A DNA stretch of 64,000 bases from Nocardia asteroides (GCA_019930625.1 CP082844.1:6634001-6698000), one strand, 5' to 3'; shown: positions 1 through 9,389, numbered from the stretch's first letter. The notes: generated by a model not told the origin, from the sequence alone. Numbers and translations: made by a program.

Positions 1-1545
1 CGTGGTCACCCAGGCTTGAGCTGCCCGGTAGGACAGGGTGCAGGTGTCCACGAGCAGGCTCGCCGCCAGAGCGCGGACAGCGGCGACCTCTTCGGTCAGT
101 CCGGTCTCCGTCTCGGCGTGCACGGTCAGATACACCCCGACCCGGAACAACCGGGCTTCGGCGCGTGCGACGCGCGCCGACAGGTCGGCGGCATCCTCGA
201 CGGCGACGTCGATCTGTGGGTCGGTCAGGCGGCCCCGGCCGAGATCGTGCATCCGGGAGGATTCGAGGCGGGCCTGCTGGCGGCGCAGCCGGGTGGCGGC
301 AGTGGCCGGGTCGATCGGCTCGACGTGCACGGCGACCTCGACTCTGCCCGGGTGAGTCAGCAATGGCGCGAGCCAGCCGGCCGTGACCTCGCGCGGATAG
401 CCGGTAACCGCAAGGGTCGCACTCCAGTCGGAGCCGATCTCGAGATGGCGGGTGCCGATGGTGAGGGACTCCGGCGCGAACCGGTCGAGGCCCTCGGCGA
501 ACGGATCCGGTGATCGGCTGTCGGGGTCGGTAGTGATGACCGTGTCTGTGGCGGCGATGTCGGCGGCGGCGGACACCACGCTCTCTGGGTTGGTGCAGCT
601 GGCCAGCACAACGGTGGCGGCGTCGTTGTCGAGGGCGGTCACCGAGATCCCGAGGGGGGAAAGGACATCGGCGGCCTCGGTCATCCGGCGCAGCAACCGG
701 GACTCGGCCGCCCGCCGCGCACCACCCGACAGCACCCGTCCCGCGCGTCTGCGGCCGGGCAACCGAGCCCGCAGTCCGGTCGCGGTCAGGGGCTGGGTCT
801 GTTCGCGCCAGATCAGCAGTACCTGCCGGTGCACCGGGGCCTCGCGGGCAGCCAGTTCGGTGAGGTGATCGGCGTGGTCGAGGGCCGCCGCGGCGAGGTC
901 GGCTGACATCTGGGCGGCGGCGGCGTGCAGGCCGGTGATGTGCTCGGTCAGGTCCAGGCGGGCCGAGCGGATGAGGATTTGCACGGGTTGGCGGAGAGTG
1001 TGTAGCCAGCCAGCGAGTTGGCCGACGAGGCTGTCCTGTTCGGTCGGGGTGCGCAAGCTCAGGTTGAGGGTGCCTGCGACAGCGATGGCGGCGAGCCCGT
1101 CGGCGCCGAGGTCGATCACCCCGACACCACCACTGCTGCTGGCGGTGACCGATTCCGGTAGTCGAGCCGCCTGCGTTGTCAACGCTGCCGGGGCGGGCAT
1201 GCGGGGCCGGGTGGTGGTGGCACGGCGGGAGATCCACTTCGGGGCCACGTGAACGCGAGTCCGGACGAGGTGGCGTGGGCGGAGGCGGTGACGGATGGCG
1301 GCCACGAGCAGCAGGTCGGCCGACAAGCCGTCGCGGCGGGTGAGCACCGCGACCGCGACGACGACGAACACCAAGGCAGCGGCGACGGCGAACACCGGCA
1401 GAGGCAGCAGGGATCGGGTCGCCGCCCAGGTCGAATACAGCAGTACGGCGGTGGTGGCGAGGACAACGAGCTGGCGGGCGGTGAAGGGCCCCAGCAGCCG
1501 GTCGGAGCGGTCGACGTCGGCGGGGATGCGCACGATGGTGCTCAC
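1..1545 (-). CDS. PrgI/SCO6880-like type IV secretion protein (C-terminus beyond the window)
   Basis: The reading frame is open from GTG at 1545 to the left edge without a stop, so at least 515 residues are present and the end is missing. The N-terminus (MSTIVRIPADVDRSDRLLGP) is typical of PrgI/SCO6880-family proteins. Two hydrophobic segments lie at about residues 26-46 and 50-68, followed by a long soluble part. In actinobacterial conjugation systems such proteins precede the VirB4 ATPase and belong to the membrane-spanning secretion channel. The GTG overlaps the stop of the upstream TrbL-like gene (GTGA), so translation is probably coupled. Family assignment rests on the start motif, topology and context. 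Confidence 0.7.
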   Translation of the reverse strand, partial: MSTIVRIPADVDRSDRLLGPFTARQLVVLATTAVLLYSTWAATRSLLPLPVFAVAAALVFVVVAVAVLTRRDGLSADLLLVAAIRHRLRPRHLVRTRVHVAPKWISRRATTTRPRMPAPAALTTQAARLPESVTASSSGGVGVIDLGADGLAAIAVAGTLNLSLRTPTEQDSLVGQLAGWLHTLRQPVQILIRSARLDLTEHITGLHAAAAQMSADLAAAALDHADHLTELAAREAPVHRQVLLIWREQTQPLTATGLRARLPGRRRAGRVLSGGARRAAESRLLRRMTEAADVLSPLGISVTALDNDAATVVLASCTNPESVVSAAADIAATDTVITTDPDSRSPDPFAEGLDRFAPESLTIGTRHLEIGSDWSATLAVTGYPREVTAGWLAPLLTHPGRVEVAVHVEPIDPATAATRLRRQQARLESSRMHDLGRGRLTDPQIDVAVEDAADLSARVARAEARLFRVGVYLTVHAETETGLTEEVAAVRALAASLLVDTCTLSYRAAQAWVTT

Positions 1546-3422
1546 TGGAGGGTGCCTCCTCTCGGGGCGCGGGGCGCGCGGCGGCGCACGGGCAGATCGG
1601 GCATGGGCAGATGCAGCTGCCGACCTGCCGGACGCGGCGGTGCGGGTGGTTGTGGTGGGTTCGGTGGCGGTGCAACGGGTTTGACCCGGGTGACGGGGAA
1701 CGGCAGCGGGTACTGGCCGCTGCGCGTCGGGCGAAGACGCGCGTACGGGTCGGCCGGGGTGGGCTCGGTGAAGTCGAAGGCGAGCTGTTGCGGTGTTGCA
1801 CGGCGACCGGGACGCTGCGGCGGCGGCTCGGGAGCCGGTGGTGATGTTCGGATCCGGCGCACCGGGATCGGGAGCGGGTACTGTCCCCCGGCCCCGGCGC
1901 GGATGCCCCGGTACGGGTCGGGCTCACGGAAGTCGAAGGCGAGCTGGCGTCCCCTCGCCGACCGGGTGGGACGTGGCGGTGGAGTGCCGGTCGCCTCGGC
2001 CGGTGCCGGGCTGGGTTGCCGCGCGACCCGGCGGACTCCTTCCAGGGGCAGCATGAGCTGCCCGTCCCGTGTCGAGCGCACCCGCGCGTACGGATCGGGC
2101 AGCCCATTGCTGGCGGCGGTGCGAGGGGCTCGTGGGGCGCGGGCAGGGCGCGGAAGTCGCCGTGCCGATCCCCCCGACGCGGCGGAGCGGGCACTGCTCG
2201 AGGTGGCTCCTTTGAGCATGCCGAGGGTCTTGTAGGCGATGAACCCGCGCCCGATCGACCCGAGGAAGCTGCGACCTTGCCCGATCTCGAGCACCGACAA
2301 CAGCCACATCGGCGTCTTGATCAACACGAACATCAACGCCAAAGCGACAGTGAGGTCGGCGATCTCGTTGGCGTCGGGGCCGAATAGATGCCAGCCGCCG
2401 GGGGTGAGCAGGACCCGCAGGACGGTCACCAACGTCAGCGATTGCACAACCTGGATCGCCAGGCAGGCGGCGAAGCTGCGCCACCACCAGCGGGCGATGC
2501 CGTCGAGGCCGGGCAGCCCGTGACACATCAACGCCAGGGGCGCGCCCACGATCAGCAGGATCGTGATCGTGACCCGCACGACGTAGGAGATGAGCAGCAC
2601 CAGCAGCATCACCGACAGCGCGAGTTGCAGCAGCACGAACACGCCTCGGCTCTGGTTGCTGGTGATCGCCAGCTCGGTCAGGGCGTCGGCGGCCGAGCCG
2701 GAGTCGACGCCGTCTCCGGCCAGCGCACCGGCGAGGGCGTTGGCGAAACCGATTCCGCCGGTGGCGATCATCATGCTCAATCCCCCGACCCCGAAGCCGA
2801 TCACCAGGCGGAATGCGAGTTCGCGGATCGACCATTGGGTTTGGACGCTCTCGCGCATCATCAACAACGCCCCGGCGGCCATCACGACCAGGACGTAGAG
2901 CGCGACCACGATCTGCCAGGACTGATTCCACAGAGTGCCGATCTCGGGTATCTGCCCGGGTTCGGGTGTGGTGAGCAGGGTTTGCGAGAGCAGTTCCAGT
3001 AGCGGGTTGAGCGAGGTCTCCACGATGCGCCGGAAGAACCCGTCGACCGCGTTCTCCACACAACCGTTGATGTTGGTGACCCCGCACTCCGCCGAACCCG
3101 AGCCCGAGCCGGGTGTCGGTGCCGTTGTCGTGCCGGGTGCAGTCGTTGTCGGCGGGGCCGGTGTCGGGGCGGTGGTCGAGGGCGGTGTCACCCACCGGCG
3201 CGGGGTTGTCGTGGTCGGTGGAGTGGTTGTCGAGGCGGGTGTGGCCGGTGCGGTGGTCACCGGCGGGGCCGGTGTCGGGGTGGCGGGTTGGGCGGCGGCC
3301 CCGCCGGAACTGGTGAGCGCGATCAGGACCGCGGCGAGCACCGCCGCTGCGCTGGCGGCAGCGATGCGCGCGACAGGTGAGAACCGGGCGGGTGCCGGGG
3401 GTGCCTGGGCCGAGGTGGTCAC
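1542..3422 (-). CDS. TrbL/VirB6-like polytopic conjugation protein
   Basis: This 626-residue protein starts at GTG 3422, two bases after the preceding stop. An upstream in-frame start exists but would overlap the preceding gene. It has a signal-like hydrophobic segment (about residues 20-45), a Pro/Thr-rich linker (50-110), a short Cys-containing stretch (CGVTNINGC), and then about six membrane helices (140-400). The C-terminal 200 residues are a Pro/Arg-rich tail with repeated QLAFDF and QYPLP motifs that resemble peptide-ligand repeats. TrbL/VirB6 proteins form the inner-membrane part of the type IV secretion channel. The repeated tail motifs are unexplained and may bind a partner. Confidence 0.75.
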   Translation of the reverse strand: MTTSAQAPPAPARFSPVARIAAASAAAVLAAVLIALTSSGGAAAQPATPTPAPPVTTAPATPASTTTPPTTTTPRRWVTPPSTTAPTPAPPTTTAPGTTTAPTPGSGSGSAECGVTNINGCVENAVDGFFRRIVETSLNPLLELLSQTLLTTPEPGQIPEIGTLWNQSWQIVVALYVLVVMAAGALLMMRESVQTQWSIRELAFRLVIGFGVGGLSMMIATGGIGFANALAGALAGDGVDSGSAADALTELAITSNQSRGVFVLLQLALSVMLLVLLISYVVRVTITILLIVGAPLALMCHGLPGLDGIARWWWRSFAACLAIQVVQSLTLVTVLRVLLTPGGWHLFGPDANEIADLTVALALMFVLIKTPMWLLSVLEIGQGRSFLGSIGRGFIAYKTLGMLKGATSSSARSAASGGSARRLPRPARAPRAPRTAASNGLPDPYARVRSTRDGQLMLPLEGVRRVARQPSPAPAEATGTPPPRPTRSARGRQLAFDFREPDPYRGIRAGAGGQYPLPIPVRRIRTSPPAPEPPPQRPGRRATPQQLAFDFTEPTPADPYARLRPTRSGQYPLPFPVTRVKPVAPPPNPPQPPAPPRPAGRQLHLPMPDLPVRRRAPRAPRGGTLQ

Positions 3423-3424
3423 GG

Positions 3425-3814
3425 TCAGGCTCCGATGATGGACTTGAGCACGGCGACAACAACCGGTGCCAGCATCGCCAGCGCGTATCCCAGGCACGCG
3501 GCGCGGAAGGCGGTTTTGGCCTTCTCGATCTCGCTGGGGTCACCGCCGCCGAGCAGATAGCGGGCTCCGGCGATGGTCAAGAACAATGTCGCCAGCCCGG
3601 CCAGGATGCCCACCAACCAGTTGCGGGCGTTGTCGATCACCTCCCCCAACGACGAGGCGATGGCCAGCACCTCGGCGTGCGGTGGTGCCGCCGAAGCAGA
3701 TCCGGCGATCGGTACCAGCAGGACCACGGTCGTGGCCGCGACCGCAAGCACCCGCAGCCAATGCCGAGCCGACCGTGGCGTCGCGTGGTTGAGATGTCCC
3801 TGGTTGGTGTTCAT
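3425..3814 (-). CDS. VirB2/TrbC-like small membrane protein
   Basis: This is a 129-residue protein. ATG 3814 was chosen because it overlaps the upstream stop (ATGA); longer in-frame starts fall inside the neighbouring gene. It has a basic N-terminus, a hydrophobic signal-like helix (about residues 22-45) ending in SASAAPP, and two further membrane helices (about 70-90 and 105-125) separated by a GGGDPSEIEKAK loop. This topology and the DPSEIEKAKTAF motif match VirB2/TrbC pilin-like subunits of Gram-positive type IV secretion systems. It lies just before the VirB6-like gene, as in other conjugation operons. Subunit function is inferred from topology and order. Confidence 0.7.
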   Translation of the reverse strand: MNTNQGHLNHATPRSARHWLRVLAVAATTVVLLVPIAGSASAAPPHAEVLAIASSLGEVIDNARNWLVGILAGLATLFLTIAGARYLLGGGDPSEIEKAKTAFRAACLGYALAMLAPVVVAVLKSIIGA

Positions 3815-4734
3815 GCCGCCACCTGCCCGTGCTCGGTGCTCGACGGTGCCGGGGCTGGCGAGTTCCGGTTCGGCCGGCGACCTCTCCGCGGTGACCGATC
3901 CGGTGGTGCGAGGGCGGTGACCGCCGCCGCCTCGACCGGGCTGGTGCGCTCGGGGTCGACGTCGCGAGCGCGGTCGTTCAGCCATGCGAGCAGAGCGCGT
4001 TCGGCGCGGGGCCGCTGCTTGCGCAACTTCCACAGCGACACACCACGTTCAGCGGCCAAGGAGGTCAGCGACCGGCCCTCCCACCGCGACGCGGCGATGA
4101 GTTCGGCGGCGTCGGCGGAGATCACTCCAGCGGCCACGGCTTGGGCCAGCACCGTCTCGGGATGCCCCGGCCCGGCCCCGATCGCCCGCACCCGCTCCCC
4201 CAGCGGGGCCAGGTCCTGGTCGAGGTCTCCCACCACCGTCACGCTGATTCGCTGACGGGTTGCCGCCTTGAGGACGGCGCGGTAGGCACCCCAACGCAGC
4301 CGATGCCAGACTCCCGGCTCGTCCACGCTGACGCGCGGCAAGTGGACCAGGAACGCGGTCAGGATTTCGGACTCGACGTCGTGGCGGGCGGTGCTGCTCG
4401 CGGTCACGTACTCGCTGGCGGTCCGCGACAGCATCGGCGCGGCCAGCCCAGCGCACACCAGCATCGCGCCCTGCTCCTTGGCGCGGACTCGGTGCAGCAG
4501 CCACACCCAGATCGCGTCGACCTCTGCCATCGGGGTGGCCGGGTGCCACAGTCGCTCGCGCAACTGCCCCCAGGTCCGCACCGGGGTGGCGGGGGGCTGC
4601 GAGGTCGGCACCGGGCGCGGGTGGGCAGGCAGGGTTTCGGCGGCCATCCGGTCGAAGCCCGCCCACACCACTGCCAGCGGCGAGTCCGGCTTTCCGCTCG
4701 CTCCCACGTATTTCGCGACGTGTGAATTCGTCAC
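3811..4734 (-). CDS. Sigma-factor-like helix-turn-helix regulator, first gene of the conjugation operon
   Basis: The 307-residue protein starts at GTG 4734, nine bases after AAGGAG. The core (residues about 50-260) is helical. Near residues 205-240 it has a stretch like sigma region 4 (ISADAAELIAASRWEGRSLT, then SLAAERGVSLWKLRKQRPRAE), that is, a helix-turn-helix. Region 2 motifs of true sigma factors are not obvious, so it may be a sigma-like transcription factor rather than a working sigma subunit. It leads the leftward operon and faces the inverted-repeat region at 4790-5005, which makes self-regulation plausible. The C-terminal 50 residues are basic and Pro-rich. Confidence 0.55.
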   Translation of the reverse strand: MTNSHVAKYVGASGKPDSPLAVVWAGFDRMAAETLPAHPRPVPTSQPPATPVRTWGQLRERLWHPATPMAEVDAIWVWLLHRVRAKEQGAMLVCAGLAAPMLSRTASEYVTASSTARHDVESEILTAFLVHLPRVSVDEPGVWHRLRWGAYRAVLKAATRQRISVTVVGDLDQDLAPLGERVRAIGAGPGHPETVLAQAVAAGVISADAAELIAASRWEGRSLTSLAAERGVSLWKLRKQRPRAERALLAWLNDRARDVDPERTSPVEAAAVTALAPPDRSPRRGRRPNRNSPAPAPSSTEHGQVAA

Positions 4735-4789
4735 TACAGGTCTCCTTGTTCGGTCGAGAACTTCCGACCTCGCAAGGACATCTCGCGCT

Positions 4790-5005
4790 CATATCCGAAA
4801 CGCACCTAAACCCTATCCAAACCACCCCCAAAACCTATCTGAAACATATCCAAGTCATATCCTGGGCGGGTTGGCGAATATTTCGCTACCGTTCGCCAAG
4901 CACCAGTAGGACGCCGGATATCCGTACGGATATGAGCATCTACCTGGACTTGTGAAGCTGCGGATAGAGTCGGGATATGAACCGGATATGTTTCAGATAG
5001 GGTCC
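4790..5005. promoter_or_regulatory. Divergent control region with iterated CATATCC motifs and a 29-bp inverted repeat
   Basis: CCTATCTGAAACATATCC occurs at 4834-4851 and, inverted, at 4984-5001. In both copies four variable bases and then CATATCC follow, so the arms are 4834-4862 and 4973-5001. A perfect 16-bp palindrome ATATCCGTACGGATAT lies near the centre (4918-4933). Further related copies are CATATCCGAAAC at 4790 and CCTATCCAAACC near 4813. The gap between the divergent operons (4735-5210) holds no supported gene, and 5040-5145 is AT-rich. The layout fits cooperative binding by a regulator, or an origin-like iteron set. Confidence 0.6.
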
Positions 5006-5210
5006 GGATACTGCACCTTCCTCCGTCGGCAACCCGACGCAAAAATTCTTCAAAAAAAATTCCGAACCACCAGGGAACGGACCGCCTTCCCGAGGCCCAA
5101 TTTTCGACCTCAGGAAATTCTCAGAAAAAATATCGGGTAGCCGTGTCCCGATTTCGGCTTTTTGGCGGAAGTAAGCGAGTACACACCGCTCTCTCGCTCA
5201 GGAGGCCGCC

Positions 5211-5852
5211 ATGCCCGCCAGCTCCCGCCGTCCACGCTCCACCGCCGCCGTGGCGATCCCCTCGACCTTGTGGGCGCTCGGACCCGAACCGCTCGATCCC
5301 ACCGACCGCTGGCCCGACCGGGCGCTGGTTCACACGATCACCGAATTCTCCGCGCCCGGTTCGCGCGTGACGCTGCTCGGTTGGCCCGCCCCCGTCACCC
5401 GAGGGGCGTTGCGGATCATCGAGCCCGACACCGCCGCCGCCCTGTCCACGATCGGCGATCTGGGCCGCCACGGCCTCGACGCACCCACCGACCGAACCTG
5501 GCGCGGTGAGCCGGTGGATCTGGTCGTCGCGAGCCTGCTCGCCGATCACCTCGACCCGATCGCCGCCGCCGAGCACATCACCGCTCTCGCGACCGAAGTC
5601 CTCGCGATGGGTGGGTTGCTGGTCGTTTTCTCCCGCTGCCGACACAGCGACTCCGGGATCCTGTTCGACCCGGCCGGATCGGTCGTGGCTGCTGCGCAGG
5701 CCGCCGATCTGCTCTACCTCCAGCACATCATCGCCGCTCCCATCTCCGGGCAGATCGTCACCGCGACTCCCGCCCCGGCTCCCTCGGGCAACGCGCGCCA
5801 CACCGTCGCGCACACCGACGTCTTCGTCTTCCTCCAGCCCGCCCATGGCTGA
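5211..5852 (+). CDS. Degenerate DNA-methyltransferase-like protein
   Basis: This is a 213-residue soluble protein with the Shine-Dalgarno-like CAGGAGG just before ATG 5211. Its layout parallels the true methyltransferase downstream: a stretch ending RALVHTITEFSAPGSRVTLLGW corresponds to the partner's segment before its SAM-binding loop, and AHTDVFVFLQ near the end resembles AHEDVIILRK. The DPMCGIGTT SAM loop and the TSPPY catalytic motif are absent; VVASLLAD stands where TSPPY would be. It may be a non-catalytic partner of the next enzyme, or a diverged paralogue. The resemblance was judged by eye and needs structural comparison. Confidence 0.55.
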   Translation: MPASSRRPRSTAAVAIPSTLWALGPEPLDPTDRWPDRALVHTITEFSAPGSRVTLLGWPAPVTRGALRIIEPDTAAALSTIGDLGRHGLDAPTDRTWRGEPVDLVVASLLADHLDPIAAAEHITALATEVLAMGGLLVVFSRCRHSDSGILFDPAGSVVAAAQAADLLYLQHIIAAPISGQIVTATPAPAPSGNARHTVAHTDVFVFLQPAHG

Positions 5853-5901
5853 GCCCACACGCCCTCTGCCCCACCGGAACTCTCACGCGAAGGACGCCCC
5901 G

Positions 5902-6915
5902 ATGACTCTCGAACCGACCGCCACCGCCACCGCCGACGTGGACTCCGGCACCCCCGCACAGCCGTGCCCGGCCGTCGCACCGGTGTCGGTGTGGGCCACG
6001 GCCCAGACCGCGCCTACCGCACAGCGCCGGGGGCGCTATCACCCCGACAGCACCGCCCATCCCGCGAAGATGTTCCCCGCCATCGTCGCCCACGCCGTGA
6101 ACACCTACACCCAGCCTGGGGACCTCGTGCTGGACCCGATGTGCGGGATCGGCACCACCCTGGTCGAGTCCCTGCATCTGGGCCGCCGCGCGGTCGGGGT
6201 GGAGTACGAGGGCCGGTGGGCGGAGCTGGCGCGCACCAACATCGAGCTCGCCCGCGACGCCGGGATCGACCTCGCCGCGGAGGTCTACCACGGCGATGCC
6301 CGCAAGCTCGGCGATCTGATCCCGGCCGAGCTGCGCGGCCGGGCGAAGTTGGTCATCACTTCACCGCCCTACGGCGACAGCTTGCACGGCCACGTGCGCG
6401 CCAACCGCAAAGAGCCGGTCCTGAAGAAGAACCACCGCTACGGCCAGATCCTCGACCGAGGCAATCTCGCCAACGTCGGCCTCGGGCGATTGTTGAGCGG
6501 ATTCACGAAGATCCTGGCCGGGGCCGCCGAATACCTCGCTCCGGGCGGGTATGTGGTGATCACCGCGCGGCCGTGGCGTCAGCACGCCGAACTCGTGCCG
6601 CTGCCCGCCCACCTCTACACCTGCGGCGAGCTGGCCGGGCTGGTCCCGGTGGAGCGGTGCGTGGCATTGCTGGGCCGCCTCACCGACGGCGAACTCATCG
6701 CCAGGTCGAGCTTCTTCCAGCGCGACTTCATCGTCAAACAGCGCGCCGCCGGGCTGCCGATGCACCTCATCGCCCACGAGGACGTCATCATCCTCCGCAA
6801 GCCGGAAGCCACCGAGGCGACCGAACGCCGCCGCGCGGCAGGGCGATTCTTGTTCGGCAGCGCGGAGACTCTGTCGAACGCCGATGGTACCGGCTCGGGG
6901 TCGGTGGCCGCGTGA
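5902..6915 (+). CDS. DNA N4/N6-methyltransferase
   Basis: This 337-residue enzyme has the SAM-binding motif DPMCGIGTT near residues 78-86 and the catalytic motif TSPPYGDS near residues 152-159. The SAM motif precedes the catalytic one, and TSPPY is common in N4-cytosine or N6-adenine DNA methylases. The start is ATG 5902, eight bases after GAAGGA; an alternative ATG at 5845 overlaps the previous stop but has a weaker ribosome site. No restriction enzyme lies beside it, so it is probably an orphan methylase that protects or marks the element, for example during conjugation. The stop overlaps the next start (GTGA). Confidence 0.85.
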   Translation: MTLEPTATATADVDSGTPAQPCPAVAPVSVWATAQTAPTAQRRGRYHPDSTAHPAKMFPAIVAHAVNTYTQPGDLVLDPMCGIGTTLVESLHLGRRAVGVEYEGRWAELARTNIELARDAGIDLAAEVYHGDARKLGDLIPAELRGRAKLVITSPPYGDSLHGHVRANRKEPVLKKNHRYGQILDRGNLANVGLGRLLSGFTKILAGAAEYLAPGGYVVITARPWRQHAELVPLPAHLYTCGELAGLVPVERCVALLGRLTDGELIARSSFFQRDFIVKQRAAGLPMHLIAHEDVIILRKPEATEATERRRAAGRFLFGSAETLSNADGTGSGSVAA

Positions 6916-9389
6916 ACACCGCACACGACCCCGAGCAGGGGTGGCTCGGCCGGGCGCTCCTCGCGCCCGGCCGGGCCGTGGCCGACCTCGCCGAGACGTT
7001 CCAGCACACCTTCGCCTCCACCAATGGGCTGATCATCGTTGCGGCCGTCCTCGCCGTGCTCGCCGCGGTAGGACTCGCGGGCCGGGTGCGGCGAGGCCGG
7101 CTGAGTGCACGTGCCCGCCAGATCACCGTGCTCACCCCACCCGAAGTCGACGCCAAAGGCGCACTCACCTTCTGGGCACACCTCATCGGCCAGCTCCGCC
7201 CAGCGTGGGCGAGGACGCTGCTGGGGCAGCCTCATCTCGGGTTCGAGTACACCGTCACCCCTGAGGAAGGGGCGGCGATCCGGCTGTGGGTGCCGGGCGC
7301 GATTCCACCCGGGTTGATCGAGCGGGCTGTCGCCTCGGCGTGGCCCGGCGCGCATACCGACACTGCCGAACCCGCCCGGCCCCCACTGCCGAACCCGGTC
7401 AAAGGGATCCGGCGGGTCGTGGCCGGAGGCGAGCTACGCCTCGGGCGCCACGAGGGACTCCCGCTGAGCACCGATCACTCCGGTGATCTGGTGCGCAACC
7501 TGATCACCGCCGCCGACGACCTCGCCCCCGGCCACGCCGTGTGCGTGCAGATCCTCGCCCGCCCGGTCACCGGCCGCCGCGTCGCCCGCGCCACCCGCTC
7601 CGCGGCGAGCACCAGCAGCCGGACCGGTGTCGCGGCGGGACTGCTACGCGAGGCCCTCGACCTTCTCACGCCCGGCTCGAGCAGCCCCCGCGCCTCCCGC
7701 ACCCCCACCGGGGTGGGAAGCGCGCGGGCCACCGACCGGCAGACCTCGCTCGAATACAGCGCCGCCGCCCGAGCGGCAGCGGCCAAAGCGCGAGGGGCGC
7801 ATTGGGAGACGGTCGTCCGCTATGCCGCCTCGATCCCGGTCTCCACCGACCCCTCCGAGATCGACTCGACAGCCGAAGCGCGGGCGGTGGCGCGCGGACG
7901 AGCCGACGCTCTCGCCACGGTGTTCGCGGCATGCACCGATCACAACTTCTACCGGCGTCGCCGTCGGCTTTTCCGCCTCGAGCGGTTGATCCGGGAGCGG
8001 CGTCTCGGGCGTGGGGATGTGTTGTCGGTGCCCGAGCTGGCCACGATCGCGCATCTGCCCACCGACGATGGGCTACCGGGCCTGCAGCGCGCCGGGGCTC
8101 GCGCGCTGTCCCCGGCCCCGGAGATCCCCGTCGGTGGGGAGTTCACGAAGCCGTTGGGGATGGCCGACACCGGCACCCGCCGCCCGGTCGCGGTCAAAGT
8201 CAGCGACGCCCGTCATCACCTGCACATCCTCGGACCTACCGGTGTCGGCAAATCCACGCTGTTGGCGCGCACGATCCTCGATGACGCCGAGGCGGGGCGC
8301 GGGGTGATCGTGATCGACCCGAAGGGCGACCTCGTCACCGATGTCCTGTCGAGGCTGCCGTCTCGCATGGGTGAGCGGGTCACGCTCTTCGACGCCGACG
8401 CATCCAGTGCTCCGCCGTGTGTGAATCCGCTGGACATCGGCCGGATCGGGCGCGCGGGAATGGATCTCGCGGTCGACAACCTGACCACGGTTTTCCGCCG
8501 GATCTTTCATCAGTGGTGGGGGCCGCGCACCGACGACATCATGCGCGCGAGCCTGCTCACCTTGTGCGCGCAGCCCGGGACCGCGACCCTGGCCGACCTG
8601 CCCCGCCTGCTCACCGAGGGTGCGTTCCGTTCCCGGGTCACCCGCACCACCGCCGATCCCGTCCTGCGCGGGTTCTGGGACTCCTACGAGCAGCTCTCCG
8701 ATACCGGCCGCGCCCAGCTCACCGGTCCACTGCTGAACAAGCTGAGGGCGTTCCTGCTGCGCCCGTTCGTGCGCGCGGCCGTCGCCGGTGGTCCTTCGAC
8801 CGTGGACTTCGGCGACATCCTCGACCACGGCGGCATCTGCCTGGCCAGATTGCCGAAAGGCTCACTCGGCGAGGAGACCTCCCGTCTGGTCGGGTCACTG
8901 CTGGTCGCGCGGACGTGGCAGGCGGTGACCGCGAGAGCCCGGGTGCCCGCCGCCGACCGACCTGACGCCGCGCTAGTGCTCGACGAGGCGCAGAACTTCC
9001 TCAACCTGTCGACGCCGATCGAGGACATGCTCGCCGAAGCCCGCGGACTGCGCTTGTCGCTGCTGCTGGCACACCAGAACCTCGGCCAGCTGTCCCGTGA
9101 GTTGCGCGACGGCATCTCGGCCAATGCCCGCAACAAGGTGATCTTCGCCGTGTCGCCCGACGACGCGCGCGATCTGGCCCGCCACACCGACCCGTGGTTG
9201 TCCGAGCACGACCTGTCTCACCTCGACGCCTTCCACGCCGCCGCGCGCCTATTGGTCGACGGCCGCAACGCTCGCCCTTTCACCCTCACCACCCGCCCCC
9301 TGAACCCACCGATCCCCGGGCGCGCCCGTGAGATCGCCGCCGCCGCCCGCACCCGCCTCAGCACCTCCCGCCCCAACCGCGACGAGTGA
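6912..9389 (+). CDS. TraG/VirD4-like conjugation ATPase
   Basis: The 825-residue protein starts at GTG 6912, overlapping the methylase stop. A membrane helix lies at about residues 37-57. The Walker A motif GPTGVGKSTL is near residue 440 and is followed by VIVIDPKGDLV. The Walker B-like VLDEAQNFL is near residue 690, followed by LLLAHQNLGQL and ISANARNKVIF, which are typical of VirD4/TraG/TraD coupling ATPases. The protein would sit at the inner face of the membrane and deliver DNA to the type IV channel. The long segment between the helix and the ATPase (60-430) is not assigned. No relaxase gene is visible in this window. Confidence 0.8.
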   Translation: MNTAHDPEQGWLGRALLAPGRAVADLAETFQHTFASTNGLIIVAAVLAVLAAVGLAGRVRRGRLSARARQITVLTPPEVDAKGALTFWAHLIGQLRPAWARTLLGQPHLGFEYTVTPEEGAAIRLWVPGAIPPGLIERAVASAWPGAHTDTAEPARPPLPNPVKGIRRVVAGGELRLGRHEGLPLSTDHSGDLVRNLITAADDLAPGHAVCVQILARPVTGRRVARATRSAASTSSRTGVAAGLLREALDLLTPGSSSPRASRTPTGVGSARATDRQTSLEYSAAARAAAAKARGAHWETVVRYAASIPVSTDPSEIDSTAEARAVARGRADALATVFAACTDHNFYRRRRRLFRLERLIRERRLGRGDVLSVPELATIAHLPTDDGLPGLQRAGARALSPAPEIPVGGEFTKPLGMADTGTRRPVAVKVSDARHHLHILGPTGVGKSTLLARTILDDAEAGRGVIVIDPKGDLVTDVLSRLPSRMGERVTLFDADASSAPPCVNPLDIGRIGRAGMDLAVDNLTTVFRRIFHQWWGPRTDDIMRASLLTLCAQPGTATLADLPRLLTEGAFRSRVTRTTADPVLRGFWDSYEQLSDTGRAQLTGPLLNKLRAFLLRPFVRAAVAGGPSTVDFGDILDHGGICLARLPKGSLGEETSRLVGSLLVARTWQAVTARARVPAADRPDAALVLDEAQNFLNLSTPIEDMLAEARGLRLSLLLAHQNLGQLSRELRDGISANARNKVIFAVSPDDARDLARHTDPWLSEHDLSHLDAFHAAARLLVDGRNARPFTLTTRPLNPPIPGRAREIAAAARTRLSTSRPNRDE

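Noticed and set aside
1249..2235. A 328-codon plus-strand frame over the VirB6-like and PrgI-like genes
   Set aside because: It is a mirror of the GC-rich minus-strand genes, with no motif or ribosome site.
5964..6911. Extended N-terminus for the TraG/VirD4-like ATPase starting at 5964
   Set aside because: It would overlap the whole methylase gene. GTG 6912 with a GTGA overlap is the natural start.
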